A stretch of DNA of 64,000 nucleotides from Haliclona indistincta (GCA_964017065.1 OZ024787.1:7268996-7332995), one strand, 5' to 3'; positions 11,216-22,779 are shown, numbered from the stretch's first letter. The notes: a model not told the origin generated them from the letters alone. Program-made: numbers and translations.

Positions 11216-12700
11216 TAAAAGCTGAAATGACTGTTTACTTACAGTTTGCTGTTGAAAAGTCACTGTCCAACAGGAGAAATTTCAGTTAGAAACATGGAAC
11301 ATTGATCTTTAAGTAGGAATTCAGTTATGGGTTAGTTTCTAAATAATTACTCTGCCTGAGCATAATTACAACTATTATCATTGCTGCTCGTCAACTAGAG
11401 TTCTAATGAACACATACCCGTGCGCTGAGCTAGGAACTAAACACGACTACTCCAGCATTACTGCAACATGCACATTACAGCCTAGCCCATAGACAGCTCC
11501 AGAAAAATAGATGGTAGCATACATGCACTAACAGTTGATTGGCACATCACAGAAGGCCTCAAGAAAGGCTGATACCGTAGCTATAGGCCTCAAGAAGCTC
11601 TGACGTACGGTATATGTGAGACTGAGTGAGGACATCGACATGGATAGGAGGTTGGGTGACACACCCACAATACCGTAAAGTGCTTTTACAAGGCACGTAG
11701 CTTTAGAAAGCCACGGATTAGCCGCTCGAGCAAGGCTTGCCAGCACAGAAAACGTCTTCATAGGACTATAAATTCAGTGAAGAAACTGCAGAAAGTTTTT
11801 TCGTGGAGGGTTTCGAGCGGTAAGACGTAAAAAAGCGTGTTTTTTGACGACACACATATACACATAATTATTATACACATTATACACAGACGGACACAAA
11901 TGCATAACCCTCACGCATACTGCGCACGGGTAATGATATGTAGGGATGACCGCCACCTTAAGATGGCAGCTACTCATGCGTGAAAATGAGTTATCGCAAA
12001 TATCTCCACTATTTTATAATTATGAACCTCTTAGAACAGAGTTCAACATGTTTTAACAGACGTTTTGCACAGGAAAGTGGTGTGTTGTAGTACGCGTTTG
12101 TTCAGTTCCTTCAGCACCTACATGTAATTAACCAGGACAGATTTTCTGTTTCATTGGTGTCCGGGTAATTATTAGTGAGAACGAGGCTTCACCGAGCTCC
12201 ACTTTATTGTCTGGTCATGTTAGCAGTCACTCTGTCCTGCATTCCATAGTGTGAGTGTTCAACTTGCCAGTGCCTAAGATAACATTTTTTAACCATAAAC
12301 TCTTCTAACTAAAGTATTGTCGCATAGATATTAGTGGAACAAAGTTAATAACATTTAACATTTTCCTACTTGAACATACTTCAATTACAGTAAGAAATAC
12401 TGAAGCTGTTGTCACCAGTGACTTGTTATCAGCAAACTGTAACAATGCAGCTTCTTTATAAACTTCCTTGATGTCAATACTGTGCTATTCTGTTCTCATT
12501 ATCACTGAATTATTATGTGGAAAAATTACATTATTCATGAGTCCAGTAATTAGACACTCCTGTGTAGTGTCTGTGTAAACATAACATACATACTCACTAG
12601 CAAGATACTAGCTACTACAGTACATGTGTGGATTATAAAGGAACAGTACTGAACTATCTAATGTTATGTGATATTCACTCATTGAGTTCATAGTAGTAAG
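11216..12700. repeat. FReD 3' intergenic flank, duplicated unit
   Basis: This is paralogous to 22994-24440 and, with a deletion, to 30396-31269. It includes a segment (about 11530-11850) ending in agaaaacgtcttcataggac that is also found reversed near 58080 and 60890 beside gene C, so it is itself a dispersed repeat. Just before each FReD stop the array shares ctcctgt(a/g)tagtgtctgtgtaaac and ctagctactacagtacatg motifs. I see no gene. Confidence 0.7.
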
Positions 12701-13617
12701 TTATGAACATGTTGATTCTTCAACAATGTTGCATCGTTTAGGACGAATCTTCATCTGAACCTTTGTATAAAAGCGGTGAACATTGCCATCTGACCAAGAG
12801 AGCCTATTGGCACCTGGTGAGTAGGATCCAGTATAGTCCTCTGGAGTATGGAGCACATATTTACCATTTAAATTGGCGTGATGGCATGCTTTATACCACC
12901 ATGCTCCTCCATATACTTTAGCACAGTTATAGCCACTACCAGCAGTGTCATGGTCGCGATCTCGAGTACTAAATGCTTGTCCATTCTGATATGCCATTGC
13001 ATCAAATGTTCCTCCCACTCCACTGGCCTGGCCAATAGTCAGTCGATAGTTAGTGTCAGCTCTGCCCACTTTGAACAGCTGGTAGGTACACACGATAGAG
13101 GGTACAGTCCCGTTCCCCAGTTCAATCCTCAGTTCCACGTCCTCTCGTGTGGTGAGGCAGTGTATGTTCTCTAGTCCATACCAAAATTCTCCCTCCAAGT
13201 CTCCAAACCCGTTGACATAGTCAGTCCAGTTGAGGTAGAAATCAACAGAGCCATTAATCCTGCGCTGTATGACCATCCACTTGCCTCCATCACTCGTCAT
13301 GTCACAGCGAGCATAATGCTTGACTGAGCCACTGGAAAAGGCATGATCGATTTCTTTGCATATATTAGTCACTTGATAAGTACCAGTAGTGGACCATGGA
13401 GCCACGTTCTTGATCTGTAGCATAGTGACAGCTTTATCTCACAATGAAGCAGCACTTGACTTACTTGACAGCAATCCTTGAGGCTAGCCTCACTGCAAGT
13501 CCTCTTCACTGCAGCTGCTTGATCCATTAGTTGCTGATAGGTGTAGCTGCAGTTACTAGGACTCCCTGTCACACTGGCCAGGATAATGGCCACTATCACA
13601 ACACTGAGATAGTGCAT
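12701..13617 (-). CDS. FReD3: secreted fibrinogen-related protein
   Basis: Exons 13617-13465 and 13414-12701, with a 50-bp intron; 288 residues. An in-frame upstream ATG exists at 13686, but the ATG at 13617 matches all paralogues and begins the signal peptide (MHYLSVVIVAIILASVTG). Variable patches: GGTFDAMAYQNGQAF, TRDRDHDTAGSGYNCAK, WWYKACHHANLNG, SYSPGANRLSWSDGNVH. The Ca2+-loop insert TAGSGY is shared with FReD9, while the last patch is shared with FReD5, a mosaic relationship. The promoter flank differs from other copies upstream of about 13650. Confidence 0.92.
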
Positions 13618-14040
13618 AGCTAGTAAGATATGTCGCATTGATGATGTGCTGTGTTTTATATAGAGCAATGTCCAGTACTGCCACAACCTGTCCTAGGACA
13701 TCATAAGGATGCTCTAAATATAGGTTGCTCTAAATATAGGTATCCCATGTACATAGAGGGGTTGAATCCCATGTACTAAGTATCCCGGGAGTCCCAGGAA
13801 TGTCCTCAGTATCCCGTGTACATAGACGGGTCAAATCCTGTGTACTAAGTATCTCGGGAGTACATACATGTAGCTAATAGTACATGAAGGGGGTCAAATC
13901 GTCAATAGCTGCATTTTTAGTATTATACACACAGATGGGTGTTAAAGTGAGTCAAGTTGTTCAGTTTAAAACAAAAAGTGCTGTTTATTCACATGTTTAG
14001 TGATGAGTGCACATCTCGACAACCACGAGAAAGTCTGCTC
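13618..14040. repeat. Short tandem repeats upstream of FReD3
   Basis: A gctctaaatatagg motif is repeated twice at about 13711-13740. A unit of about 69 bp beginning tatccc(a/g)tgtacatagacggg follows in two imperfect copies (13741-13865). No coding signal is seen. Confidence 0.6.
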
Positions 14041-14082
14041 ATGATTAAACAATTCAACTTACCACCATCACAAGCTTTCTAA
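14041..14082 (+). pseudogene. Gene B relic (3' terminal fragment)
   Basis: The 42 bp encode MIKQFNLPPSQAF and a stop, matching the last residues of the gene B proteins (MIEQFNLPPS; MIKQFNLSPSQTKHAF). The rest of the gene is absent, so this is a leftover of a deleted copy. The following sequence (aagtagctatctccgaaaac) is also shared with the 3' flanks of the two longer copies. Confidence 0.7.
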
Positions 14083-14607
14083 TAAAGTTGAAGTAGCTAT
14101 CTCCGAAAACAACCAAGCACCAATAGCGCTATTGTACAACTCAACTACACTGTTGCTACTGTATTCTGCTAATTAACTGTAATTATTTTTTTAAAGAATA
14201 AGTGTTTGATATAGATCGGTATTATGAAGCCAAAGCACTTGGCTTAAGGCATGGACGTAAGGCATCTGGTCTAACCTTTGGTAAAATGTCCATCACGTGT
14301 AAAGTTCTGATTTTTCAAATGCATAGGCACTTTCCTCTTCTACTCTAATACTTAACTCCAATTGTGCACTCATGCGTGCATGTGTTGTTCTGAAACATCA
14401 CTTGTTAGTAATAAAAGGAGCACTCTACTACAGTACTGACAACCTAATATTATGGGATTCACTCATAGTTCATAGTAGTAGTAAGTTGACACTCCTGTAT
14501 AGTGTCTGTGTAAATATAACATGCATACTCACTAGCAAGGTACTAGCTACTACAATACTATCTAATGTTATGTGACATTCACTCATTGAGTAGTTCATAG
14601 TAGTAAG
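14083..14607. repeat. Gene B 3' flank joined to FReD 3' flank
   Basis: The first part matches sequence 3' of gene B copies at about 16710-17100 and 19040-19960 (cagcattactctaatacttta-type and catcacttgttagtaataaaagg motifs). The last 120 bp matches the common FReD 3' flank. No gene is seen. Confidence 0.55.
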
Positions 14608-15547
14608 TTATGAACATTGTGATTCTTCAACAATGTTGCATCGTTTAGGACGAATCTTCATCTGAACCTTTGTATAAAAGCGCCAAGCACCGCCTTCTAA
14701 CCAAGAGAGCCTATTGGCTCCTGGTACGTAGTATGCAGTATAGTCCTCTGGAGTATGGAGCACATATTTACCATTTAAATTGGAGTCAAAGCATGCTTTA
14801 TGCCACCATGCTCCTCCATATACTTCAGCACAGCTATTGGCAGCGGTGTCATGGTCGCTATCTCGAGTACTAAATGCTTGTCCATTCTGCTTTGCCATTG
14901 CATCATGTGTTCCTCCCACTCCACTGGCCTGGCCAATAGTCAGTCGATATTTAGTGTCAGCTCCGCCCACTTTGAACAGCTGGTAGGTCCACACGATAGA
15001 GGGCACAGTCCCGTTCCATAGTTCAATCCTCAGTTCCACGTCCTCTCGTGTGGTGAGGCAGTGTATGTTCTCCAGTCCATACCAAAATTCTCCCTCCAAG
15101 TCTCCAAACCCATTGACATAGTCAGTCCAGTCCAGATAGAAATCAACAGAGCCATTAATCCTGCGCTGTATGACCATCCACTTGCCTCTATCACTCGTCA
15201 TGTCACAGCGAGCGTAGTGCGTCTTCACTGATGTCATAGCCACAGAAGTAAATGGATAATTTCTGTCCTCACATATATTATCCACTTTATAAGTACCAGT
15301 AGTAGACTCAGGATTAGTGTTTTTGATCTGTGCTCACAAGATGTGACTGACGGGAAGTCTAAATGCAGCAATATGCACTTACTTGACAGCAGTCTTTTGG
15401 AGTTAGTTTCCCTTTGCGTGCCAGAAGAATTGCCATAGCGGCAAGATAGAAAATATAAGTGATAATATGTGTGCACTGCAGGAGACCTTTGGCGTTACAT
15501 TTCTCTGCGGGACACTGCTTCAAACGGCAAATATAAAGCATAGTCAT
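14608..15547 (-). CDS. FReD4: fibrinogen-related protein with replaced first exon
   Basis: The FReD exon runs 15327-14608. A 55-bp intron (15328-15382, GTAAGT..CACAG) separates it from a first exon 15547-15383 (55 codons). Unlike its paralogues, that exon encodes MTMLYICRLKQCPAEKC.. with a hydrophobic stretch (THIITYIFYLAAMAILLA) around residues 27-44 and only the last residues KDCCQ in common. The start of exon 2 also differs (IKNTNPEST..TYKVDNICEDRNYPF). Total 294 residues. Variable patches: GGTHDAMAKQNGQAF, TRDSDHDTAANSCAEVYGG, WWHKACFDSNLNG, YYVPGANRLSWLEGGAW. K-to-E in NCAK (SCAE) is unusual. It may be type II membrane-anchored rather than secreted, or its true first exon may lie elsewhere. 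Gene B begins about 95 bp away on the other strand. Confidence 0.75.
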
Positions 15548-15626
15548 TCTGAAGCTGTGTATCTAACATAGGAAACTTCCTACATATGAAGTAACTTCCT
15601 CAGCTTCTCTCGGGAAGTCACAGTAA

Positions 15627-16681
15627 AATACGATTGTTCTATTGCTGTTTCTTTTTGTTGCAATCAGCATTGCAAGTCTTACTCAAGCACAGGACTTTGT
15701 TTCTGCTCGTCGTGTTGTTATTCAAGCTGCCCCAGATATCGACTACACTACCTTCTGCAGTGTTCTAGACAAAGGAAGAGACACTAGTGCCTGCCGTATT
15801 GCATCTGTACTATCTGTTGGGTTTCATGTAGGGCTGGGACAAAGCTTTGAATATTCGAACATTCGTTCGTAATCAAAACATTCGAAGTTTTTATCTCCTT
15901 TCGAACATTCGTGCCACACCCACTATTGCTCAAAAATGCTATTTATATACATAGATAAGGCATTAATTTGATAATGAATCAATCTGTAGTGAGGTCATAA
16001 AACTAATTTTTTGTCATAATGATGTGTTTTTGTTTTAATTTAATGCACAAAGAATGATTCGAACATTCGTTCGTTTGTTCAACAGAAAGTTCGATAGTTC
16101 ACTATGTACATTCGTCCCACCCCTAGTTTCATGTGTGTCAACTATCTACTTTTGTAGAAGAAGGCACGATCTATCCATGTATTGATGTGGTTAATAGCGA
16201 GCTCTCCAACCTTACACACCTTGAACAAGCAGGTGTACGCACTGTTAGGATCAGTCCGTCTAGAATCGACATTGTCAGGTGTGTTGACGAAAATAGCAAT
16301 GCTTGCAGTGGATTCCTTGAGGAGTGGATCTCTAATGGGCAGTTTGAACGGATTTGGAAGCACATTAAAAACAATACCGTGTCAAAACTAATTGCTGAAG
16401 TCAAGAAATATGTACAGCCAACTGGATGGAAAATGATTGCTGCCGATCTTGGTAACATCAGAACATACATGAGGGTGGACCCATGCGATAACCATTATCG
16501 GCAAATCTGTGAATATCAAGGCTTTTTTCTTCAAAGTGGTGGTTTTTTGGTGGCGGATGTACCGGTAGTTAAAGACTATCTTGGGCTTGTTGGTATCTGC
16601 TTTCACGGTGAGCCAACTACGTCACAAGTACTGGAAGCTTTAGACACCATGATTGAACAATTCAACTTACCACCATCATAA
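15627..16681 (+). CDS. Gene B (copy B2): unknown secreted Cys-rich protein, split by a hAT MITE
   Basis: An open frame from 15627 gives a hydrophobic leader (LLLFLFVAISIASLTQAQ), but no ATG precedes it in frame before a stop at 15624, so either an upstream exon supplies the start or the copy is dead. The coding sequence is interrupted at 15829-16125 by a MITE. Splicing at GT 15828-15829 and AG 16125-16126 would rejoin the frame in phase 0, adding two residues. The joined product is about 246 residues from the leader, with ten cysteines after the leader (YTTFCS, SACR, HVCQ, YPCID, VRCVD, NACSG, DPCDN, QICEY, GICFH and others nearby). It ends IEQFNLPPS. I do not recognise the family; a secreted disulfide-rich protein is the most that can be said. 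Related relics lie at 5529, 14041 and 18432. Confidence 0.6.
15829..16125. mobile_element. hAT-type MITE inside gene B
   Basis: 297 bp with ends TAGGGCTGGGACAAA and TTCGTCCCACCCCTA (an imperfect inverted pair typical of hAT elements), flanked by a perfect 8-bp duplication gtttcatg (15821-15828 and 16126-16133). Relic B1 and copy B3 give the uninterrupted sequence. The interior is AT-rich with cgaacattcg repeats near both ends. Confidence 0.9.
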
Positions 16682-17249
16682 ACAAGGCATGCTACTAATG
16701 ATCATAGACAGAAGAAATAACTATCTCCGAAAACAACCAATCATAATATTAAATGCTCTGCTCTGGCATCATAATACATTATATTCATCATACATCATCA
16801 TATTAAATGCTCTGGCATCATAAATTATGATGCCAGAGCATTTAGTCTTCCAAGGACGTAAAGCATGCCATCCGATCTAATCTTTGGTAACACGTTCATC
16901 ATGTGTAATTTTATGATTTTTCAAATGCATAGGCGCTTTCCTCTTCTACTCTAATACTTTACTCTAATTGTGCAATACTTTACTCTAATTGTGCACTCTC
17001 ATGCGTGCATGTATTGTTCTGAAACATCACTTGTTAGTAATAAAAGGAGCACTCTACTACAGTACTGACAACCTAATATTATGGGATTCACTCATTGAGT
17101 TCATAGTAGTAGTAAGTTGACACTCCCGTATAGTGTCTGTGTAAACATAACATACATACTCACTAGCAAGGTACTAGCTACTACATGTATAGTGGATTAT
17201 AAAAGGAACTATCTAATGTTATGTGATATTCACTCATAGTAGTAGTAAG
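16682..17249. repeat. Gene B / FReD5 convergent spacer
   Basis: It contains a 20-bp-arm palindrome at 16803-16844 (taaatgctctggcatcataa and its complement) preceded by a partial copy. The array-wide FReD 3' flank motifs follow. No gene is seen. Confidence 0.6.
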
Positions 17250-18160
17250 TTATGAACATTGTGATTCTTCAACAATGTTGCATCGTTTAGGACGAATCTT
17301 CATCTGAACCTTTGTATAAAAGCGGTGAACATTGCCGTCTGACCAAGAAAGCCTATTGGCACCTGGTGCAAGGGGTCCAGTATAGCCCTCTGGAGTATGG
17401 AGCACATATTTACCATTTAAGTTAGAATGAAGGCATATTTTATACCACCATGCTCCTCCATATACTTTAGCACAGTTATAACTAAAAGCATCATTGTCAC
17501 GATCTCGAGTAGTAAATGCTTGTCCATTATGATATGCCATTGCATCATATGTTCCTCCCACTCCACTGGCCTGGCCAATAGTCAGTCGATAGTTAGTGTC
17601 AGCTCCGCCCACTTTAAACAGCTGGTAGGTCCACACGATAGAGGGCACAGTCCCACTCCCCAGTTCAATCCTCAGTTCCACGTCCTCTCGTGTGGTGAAG
17701 CAGTGTATGTTCTCCAGTCCATACCAAAATTCTCCCTCCAAGTTTCCAAACCCATTGACATAGTCAGTCCAGTTGCGATAGAAATCAACAGAGCCATTAA
17801 TCCTGCGCTGTATGACCATCCACTTGCCTCCATCACTCGTCATGTCACAGCGAGCATAATGCTTGACTGAGCCACTGGAAAAGGCATGATCGATTTCTTT
17901 GCATATATTGGTCACTTGATAAGTACCAGTAGTGGACCATGGAACCACATTCTTGATCTGTAGCATAGTGACAGCTTTATCTCACAATGAAGCAGCACTT
18001 GACTTACTTGACAGCAATCCTTGAGGCTAGCCTCACTGCAAGTCCTCTTCACTGCAGCTGCTTGATCCATTAGTTGCTGATAGGTGTAGCTGCAGTTACT
18101 AGGACTCCCTGTCACACTGGCCAGGATAATGGCCACTATCATAACACTGAGATAATACAT
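17250..18160 (-). CDS. FReD5: secreted fibrinogen-related protein
   Basis: Exons 18160-18008 and 17957-17250, with a 50-bp intron; 286 residues. Signal peptide MYYLSVMIVAIILASVTG. Variable patches: GGTYDAMAYHNGQAF, TRDRDNDAFSYNCAK, WWYKICLHSNLNG, PLAPGANRLSWSDGNVH. It also has small changes in the otherwise constant part (VVPWST, DFYRNW, GFGNLEG, ENIHCF, LGSGTV), making it one of the more diverged intact copies. TATA at 18199-18206. Confidence 0.92.
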
Positions 18161-18431
18161 AGCTACCAGGATATGTCGTATTGGATGCTGTGCTGTGTCT
18201 TATATACTCTCACCAGACCTGTTTACAATAAACTGATAGACTGCATGGCGCTAGATTGCTAGACTGTGTGGCGCTAACCTGACTGCATGGCGCTGGATTG
18301 CTAGACTGCATGGTGCTACAGATTATTGTTAGATATACTCTATGTTATGCTAGCTATCTCATTGATTGTGGAACACAAAACTCCCACAAACAGGGTTCTT
18401 GCTAGGATCAGGAAGCCAACTGGATCAGTAG

Positions 18432-19028
18432 CTATTGCAGCTGTACCATCTGTTGGGTTTCGTGTGTGTCAACTATCTACTTTTGTAGAAGAAGGCACGA
18501 TCTATCCATGTATTGATGTTGTTAATAGCCGGCTCTCCAACCTTACACATCTTGAACAAGCAGGTGTACGCACAGTTAGGATCAGTCCACCTAGAATCGA
18601 CTTAGTCAGGTGTGTTGATGAAAATAGCAATGCTTGCAGTGGATTCCTTGAGGAGTGGATCACTAATGGGCAGTTCAACGGATTTGGAAACACATTAAAA
18701 ACAATACCGTGTCACAACTAATCGTTGAAGTCAAGAAATATGTACAGCCAACTGGATGGAAATGATTGCTGCCGATCTTGGTAACATCAGAACATACATG
18801 AGGGTGGACCCATGCAATAACCATTATCGGCAAATCTGTGAACTTCAAGGCTTTTTTCTTCAAAGTGGTGGATTTTTGGTGGCGGATATACCTGTAGTTA
18901 AAGACTTTCTCGGGCTTGTTGGTATCTGCTTTCATGGTGAGCCAACTACGTCACAAGTACTGGAAGCTTTAGACACCATGATTAAACAATTCAACTTATC
19001 ACCATCTCAAACCAAGCATGCTTTCTAA
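18432..19028 (+). pseudogene. Gene B pseudogene B3 (5'-truncated, two frameshifts)
   Basis: Homology to B2 starts at IAAVPSVGFRVCQ; the leader and first ~45 residues are missing, and the join to FReD upstream flank occurs at a gctatt microhomology. A 1-bp deletion near 18677 (cagttcaacgg versus cagtttgaacgg in B2) and another near 18761 (tggaaatg versus tggaaaatg) break the frame. The C-terminal part from MIAADLGNIRTYMR to the stop is preserved. B3 lacks the MITE found in B2, so it supplies the uninterrupted reference. Confidence 0.85.
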
Positions 19029-19122
19029 TAAATTTGAAGTAGCTATCTCCTAAAACAGCCAAGCACCAATAGCGCTATAATACAACTCAACTGCATTGTT
19101 GCTACTGTATTCTGCTAATTAA

Positions 19123-19615
19123 CCCTTCAATTGCGGACAGCAATTCTAGCCTCTATTTTGTGAATTTCACTAACCTTTGAAACCATTAGACAGACAAACG
19201 AGCGCTGTGATCACTGTTAATATGCAAAATCAACTTGCACAACGTGCGGGCTTGTTGTCAATGACAATTGCAGTTAACCACGCCCACTTAACGATCTACC
19301 AACTGTCGTGTGCTAGAATCACTCTCACCGGAGCAAAAAACGCCGCTTGTTTGGTCAAAACAGCACGTGTGAGACAAAGTTAGTGCACGTATGGCTGCTT
19401 TTTATGTCAAGAAGCCCCTGGAGACCCAGTGGTGCTAGGTAATCCCGCCATAGCTCTGCTTGGCGGGGCCGCAGACCCCGCCAATGGCTCGCCATCACAC
19501 CCCACATAGCTGTATTCGGTCTATAGGTGAAATAAACTATCTTCGAATTTTAACGCCCACTTCCGGTGACGTCAAACTTGCCGGGCGACTATAGTCGCCC
19601 GCCGCTTGTGAAGGG
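19123..19615. mobile_element. MITE with TTAA duplication (copy 1)
   Basis: 493 bp, ends CCCTTCAA and TGAAGGG, flanked by TTAA (19119-19122, 19616-19619). The paralogous empty site gctaattaactgtaatt near 14170 confirms both boundaries. TTAA target choice fits piggyBac or Kolobok-type transposition. It contains short GC-rich hairpins (gccccgccaatggc region; ggcgactatagtcgcc). A second copy at 62234-63969 is itself interrupted by a foldback element. Confidence 0.9.
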
Positions 19616-20110
19616 TTAACTGTAATTATTATTTTTTAAAGAATACATGTAAGTGTTTAATAAAGATACGGTATTATGAGCCCAAAGCACTTGGCTTAAG
19701 GCATGGACGTAAGGCCTGTCATCCAGTCTAACCTTTGGTAACACGTCCCCACCACGTGTAAAGTTCTGATTTTTCAATTGCATAGGCGCTTTCCTCTTCC
19801 ACTCTAATACTTTACTCTAATTGTGCACTCATGTGTGCATGTATTGTCACTTGTTAGTAATACAAGTAATACAAGTTAGTAATACAAGGAGCACTCTACT
19901 ACAGTACCGACAACCTAATATTATGGGATTCACTCATAGTTCATAGTAGTAGTACGTTGACACTCCTGTATAGTGTCTGTGTAAACATAACATACATACT
20001 CACTAGCAAGGTACTAGCTACTACAGTACATGTATAGTGGATTATAATAGGAACAGTACTGAACTATCTAATGTTACGTGACATTCACTCTTTGAGTTCA
20101 TAGTAGTAAG
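19616..20110. repeat. FReD6 3' flank
   Basis: Array-wide flank with the ctcttctactctaatacttta-like motif, a short tandem of agtaatacaagt at 19855-19885, and the common FReD-proximal segment. No gene is seen. Confidence 0.55.
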
Positions 20111-21021
20111 TTATGAACATGTTGATTCTTCAACAATGTTGCATCGTTTAGGACGAATCTTCATCTGAACCTTTGTATAAAAGCGGTGAACACCGCCTTC
20201 TAACCAAGAGAGCCTATTGGCTCCTGGTTCGTAGGATCCAGTATAGTCCTCTGGAGTATGGAGCACATATTTACCATTTAAATTGGAGTCAAAGCATGCT
20301 TTATGCCACCATGCTCCTCCATATACTTTAGCACAGTTAAGGGCAGCAGTGTCATGGTCGCTATCTCGAGTACTAAATGGGGCTCCATTCTGCCGTGCCA
20401 TTGAATCATGTGTTCCTCCCACTCCACTGGCCTGGCCAATAGTCAGTCGATAGTTAGTGTCAGCTCCGCCCACTTTAAACAGCTGGTAGGTCCACACGAT
20501 AGAGGGCACAGTCCCGTTCCCCAGTTCAATCCTCAGTTCCACGTCCTCTCGTGTGGTGAGGCAGTGTATGTTCTCCAGTCCATACCAAAATTCTCCCTCC
20601 AAGTCTCCAAACCCATTGACATAGTCAGTCCAGTTGAGGTAGAAATCAACAGAGCCATTAATCCTGCGCTGTATGACCATCCACTTGCCTCCATCACTCG
20701 TCATGTCACAGCGAGCATAATGCTTCACTGAGCCACTGGCAAAGGCATGATCGATTTCTTTGCATATATTATCCACTTGATAAGTTCCAGTAGTGGACCA
20801 TGGAGCCACATTCTTGATCTGTAGCATAGTGACAGCTTTATCTCACAATGAAGCAGCACTTGACTTACTTGACAGCAATCCTTGAGGCTAGCCTCACTGC
20901 AAGTCCTCTTCACTGCAGCTGCTTGATCTATTAGTTGCTGATAGGTATAGCTGCAGTTACTAGGACTCCCTGTCACACTGGCCAGGATAATGGCCACTAT
21001 CATAACACTGAGATAATACAT
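20111..21021 (-). CDS. FReD6: secreted fibrinogen-related protein
   Basis: Exons 21021-20869 and 20818-20111, with a 50-bp intron; 286 residues. Variable patches: GGTHDSMARQNGAPF, TRDSDHDTAALNCAK, WWHKACFDSNLNG, SYEPGANRLSWLEGGVH. The WWHKACFDSNLNG patch is shared with FReD4, the TAALNCAK patch with FReD8 and HDSM.RQNG with FReD10, so different segments point to different closest relatives. Tail VEESTCS. TATA at 21060-21067. Confidence 0.92.
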
Positions 21022-21450
21022 AGCTACCAGGATATGTCGTATTGGATGCTGTGCTGTGTCTTATATACTCTCACCAGACCTGTTTACGATAAACTGATAG
21101 ACTGCATGGTGCTGGATTGCTAGACTGTGACTGATTATTGCTACTCCAGTATGAGGCAGCATGCATGGCTGTTAGACATGCTCAATGTTATGCTATCTCA
21201 TTGATTGTGCAACACAAAACTCCCACAAACAGGGTTCTTGCTAGGATTAGGAAGCCAACTTCATGGTTCAGTAGTGCTAGCTATTATACCAACTATTTAC
21301 TGTTACAATCACTATTTTATGTACCACTTGCCTGTCTCAGTGATCAGCAGATGATTGCGTGTTTATTTTGATTTTGCTCTAGTGCTTCATCTGTTACTGC
21401 TCAATGATTAGTGATGTGTAAGTTTCACAGAACAACAGAACTACACATTG

Positions 21451-22530
21451 AGTAGCAGCAGCGACCATTGTGTAGCAGCAGCAACCATTGAGTAGCAGCA
21501 GCAACCATTGTGTAGCAGCAGCAACCATTGTGTAGCAGCAGCAACCATTGAGTAGCAGCAGCAACCATTGTGTAGCAGCAGCAACCATTGTGTAGCAGCA
21601 GCAACCATTGTGTAGCAGCAGCAACCATTGTGTAGCAGCAGCAACCATTGTGTAGCAGCAGCAACCATTGTGTAGCAGCAGCAACCATTGAGTAGCAGCA
21701 GCAACCATTGAGTAGCAGCAGCAACCATTGTGTAGCAGCAGCAACCATTGTGTAGCAGCAGCAACCATTGTGTAGCAGCAGCAACCATTGAGTAGCAGCA
21801 GCAACCATTGTGTAGCAGCAGCAACCATTGTGTAGCATCAGCAACCATTGTGTAGCAGCAGCAACCATTGAGTAGCAGCAGCAACCATTGTGTAGCAGCA
21901 GCAACCATTGTGTAGCAGCAGCAACCATTGTGTAGCAGCAGCGACCATTGTGTAGCAGCAGCGACCATTGTGTAGCAGCAGCAACCATTGTGTAGCAGCA
22001 GCAACCATTGTGTAGCAGCAGCGACCATTGAGTAGCAGCAGCGACCATTGTGTAGCAGCAGCAACCATTGAGTAGCAGCAGCGACCATTGTGTAGCAGCA
22101 GCAACCATTGAGTAGCAGCAGCGACCATTGTGTAGCAGCAGCAACCATTGAGTAGCAGCAGCGACCATTGTGTAGCAGCAGCAACCATTGTGTAGCAGCA
22201 GCAACCATTGTGTAGCAGCAGCAACCATTGAGTAGCAGCAGCGACCATTGTGTAGCAGCAGCGACCATTGTGTAGCAGCAGCGACCATTGTGTAGCAGCA
22301 GCAACCATTGTGTAGCAGCAGCGACCATTGTGTAGCAGCAGCAACCATTGTGTAGCAGCAGCAACCATTGAGTAGCAGCAGCGACCATTGTGTAGCAGCA
22401 GCAACCATTGTGTAGCAGCAGCAACCATTGTGTAGCAGCAGCAACCATTGAGTAGCAGCAGCGACCATTGTGTAGCAGCAGCAACCATTGTGTAGCAGCA
22501 GCGACCATTGTGTAGCAGCAGCAACCATTG
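21451..22530. repeat. 20-bp minisatellite, 54 copies
   Basis: Exactly 54 tandem copies of (t/a)gtagcagcagc(a/g)accattg with almost no indels. Variants agtag and gcgacc recur in a clustered, non-random pattern. Because 20 is not a multiple of 3, the minus strand is open in all three frames through the same 20-residue repeat, which explains the long open frames here; these are not genes. The paralogous positions carry 2 copies (8071-8110) and 18 copies (28358-28717). Confidence 0.95.
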
Positions 22531-22649
22531 CTTTTAATACTACAACCGACTTCTATTTTATTGGTTTTCAGGCTCTGTTTTTAATAAACTGCAAGTGCAG
22601 AACTTTTGTCGAAATAATATTTTCATGGTTTTGATTACTAGCAAACTTT

Positions 22650-22779
22650 ATCATGGTCACTATCTCGAGTACTACATTCTGCTCCATTCTGATACGCCAT
22701 TGCATTTGCATCAATTTTTCCTCCCACTCCACTCCACTGGCCTGGCCAGGCCAATAGTCAGTCAGTAGTTAGTGTCAGC
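22650..22779 (-). pseudogene. FReD exon relic 2
   Basis: The same fragment as at 8222-8342 (minus-strand ADTNY..LTI to TRDSDHD), with an extra ggccag duplication, a catttgcatc duplication and the shared 5-bp frameshift. Non-functional. Confidence 0.7.

Noticed and set aside
21425..22528. Open frames of 144-367 residues (repeats of MVAAATQWLLLLHNGCCCYT)
   Set aside because: They are produced by the 20-bp minisatellite, which leaves all three minus frames open; no start context, splice signals or flanking conservation.
21451..22530. Regular repeats as a possible CRISPR array
   Set aside because: Units are directly adjacent with no unique spacers, and the setting is a metazoan genome.
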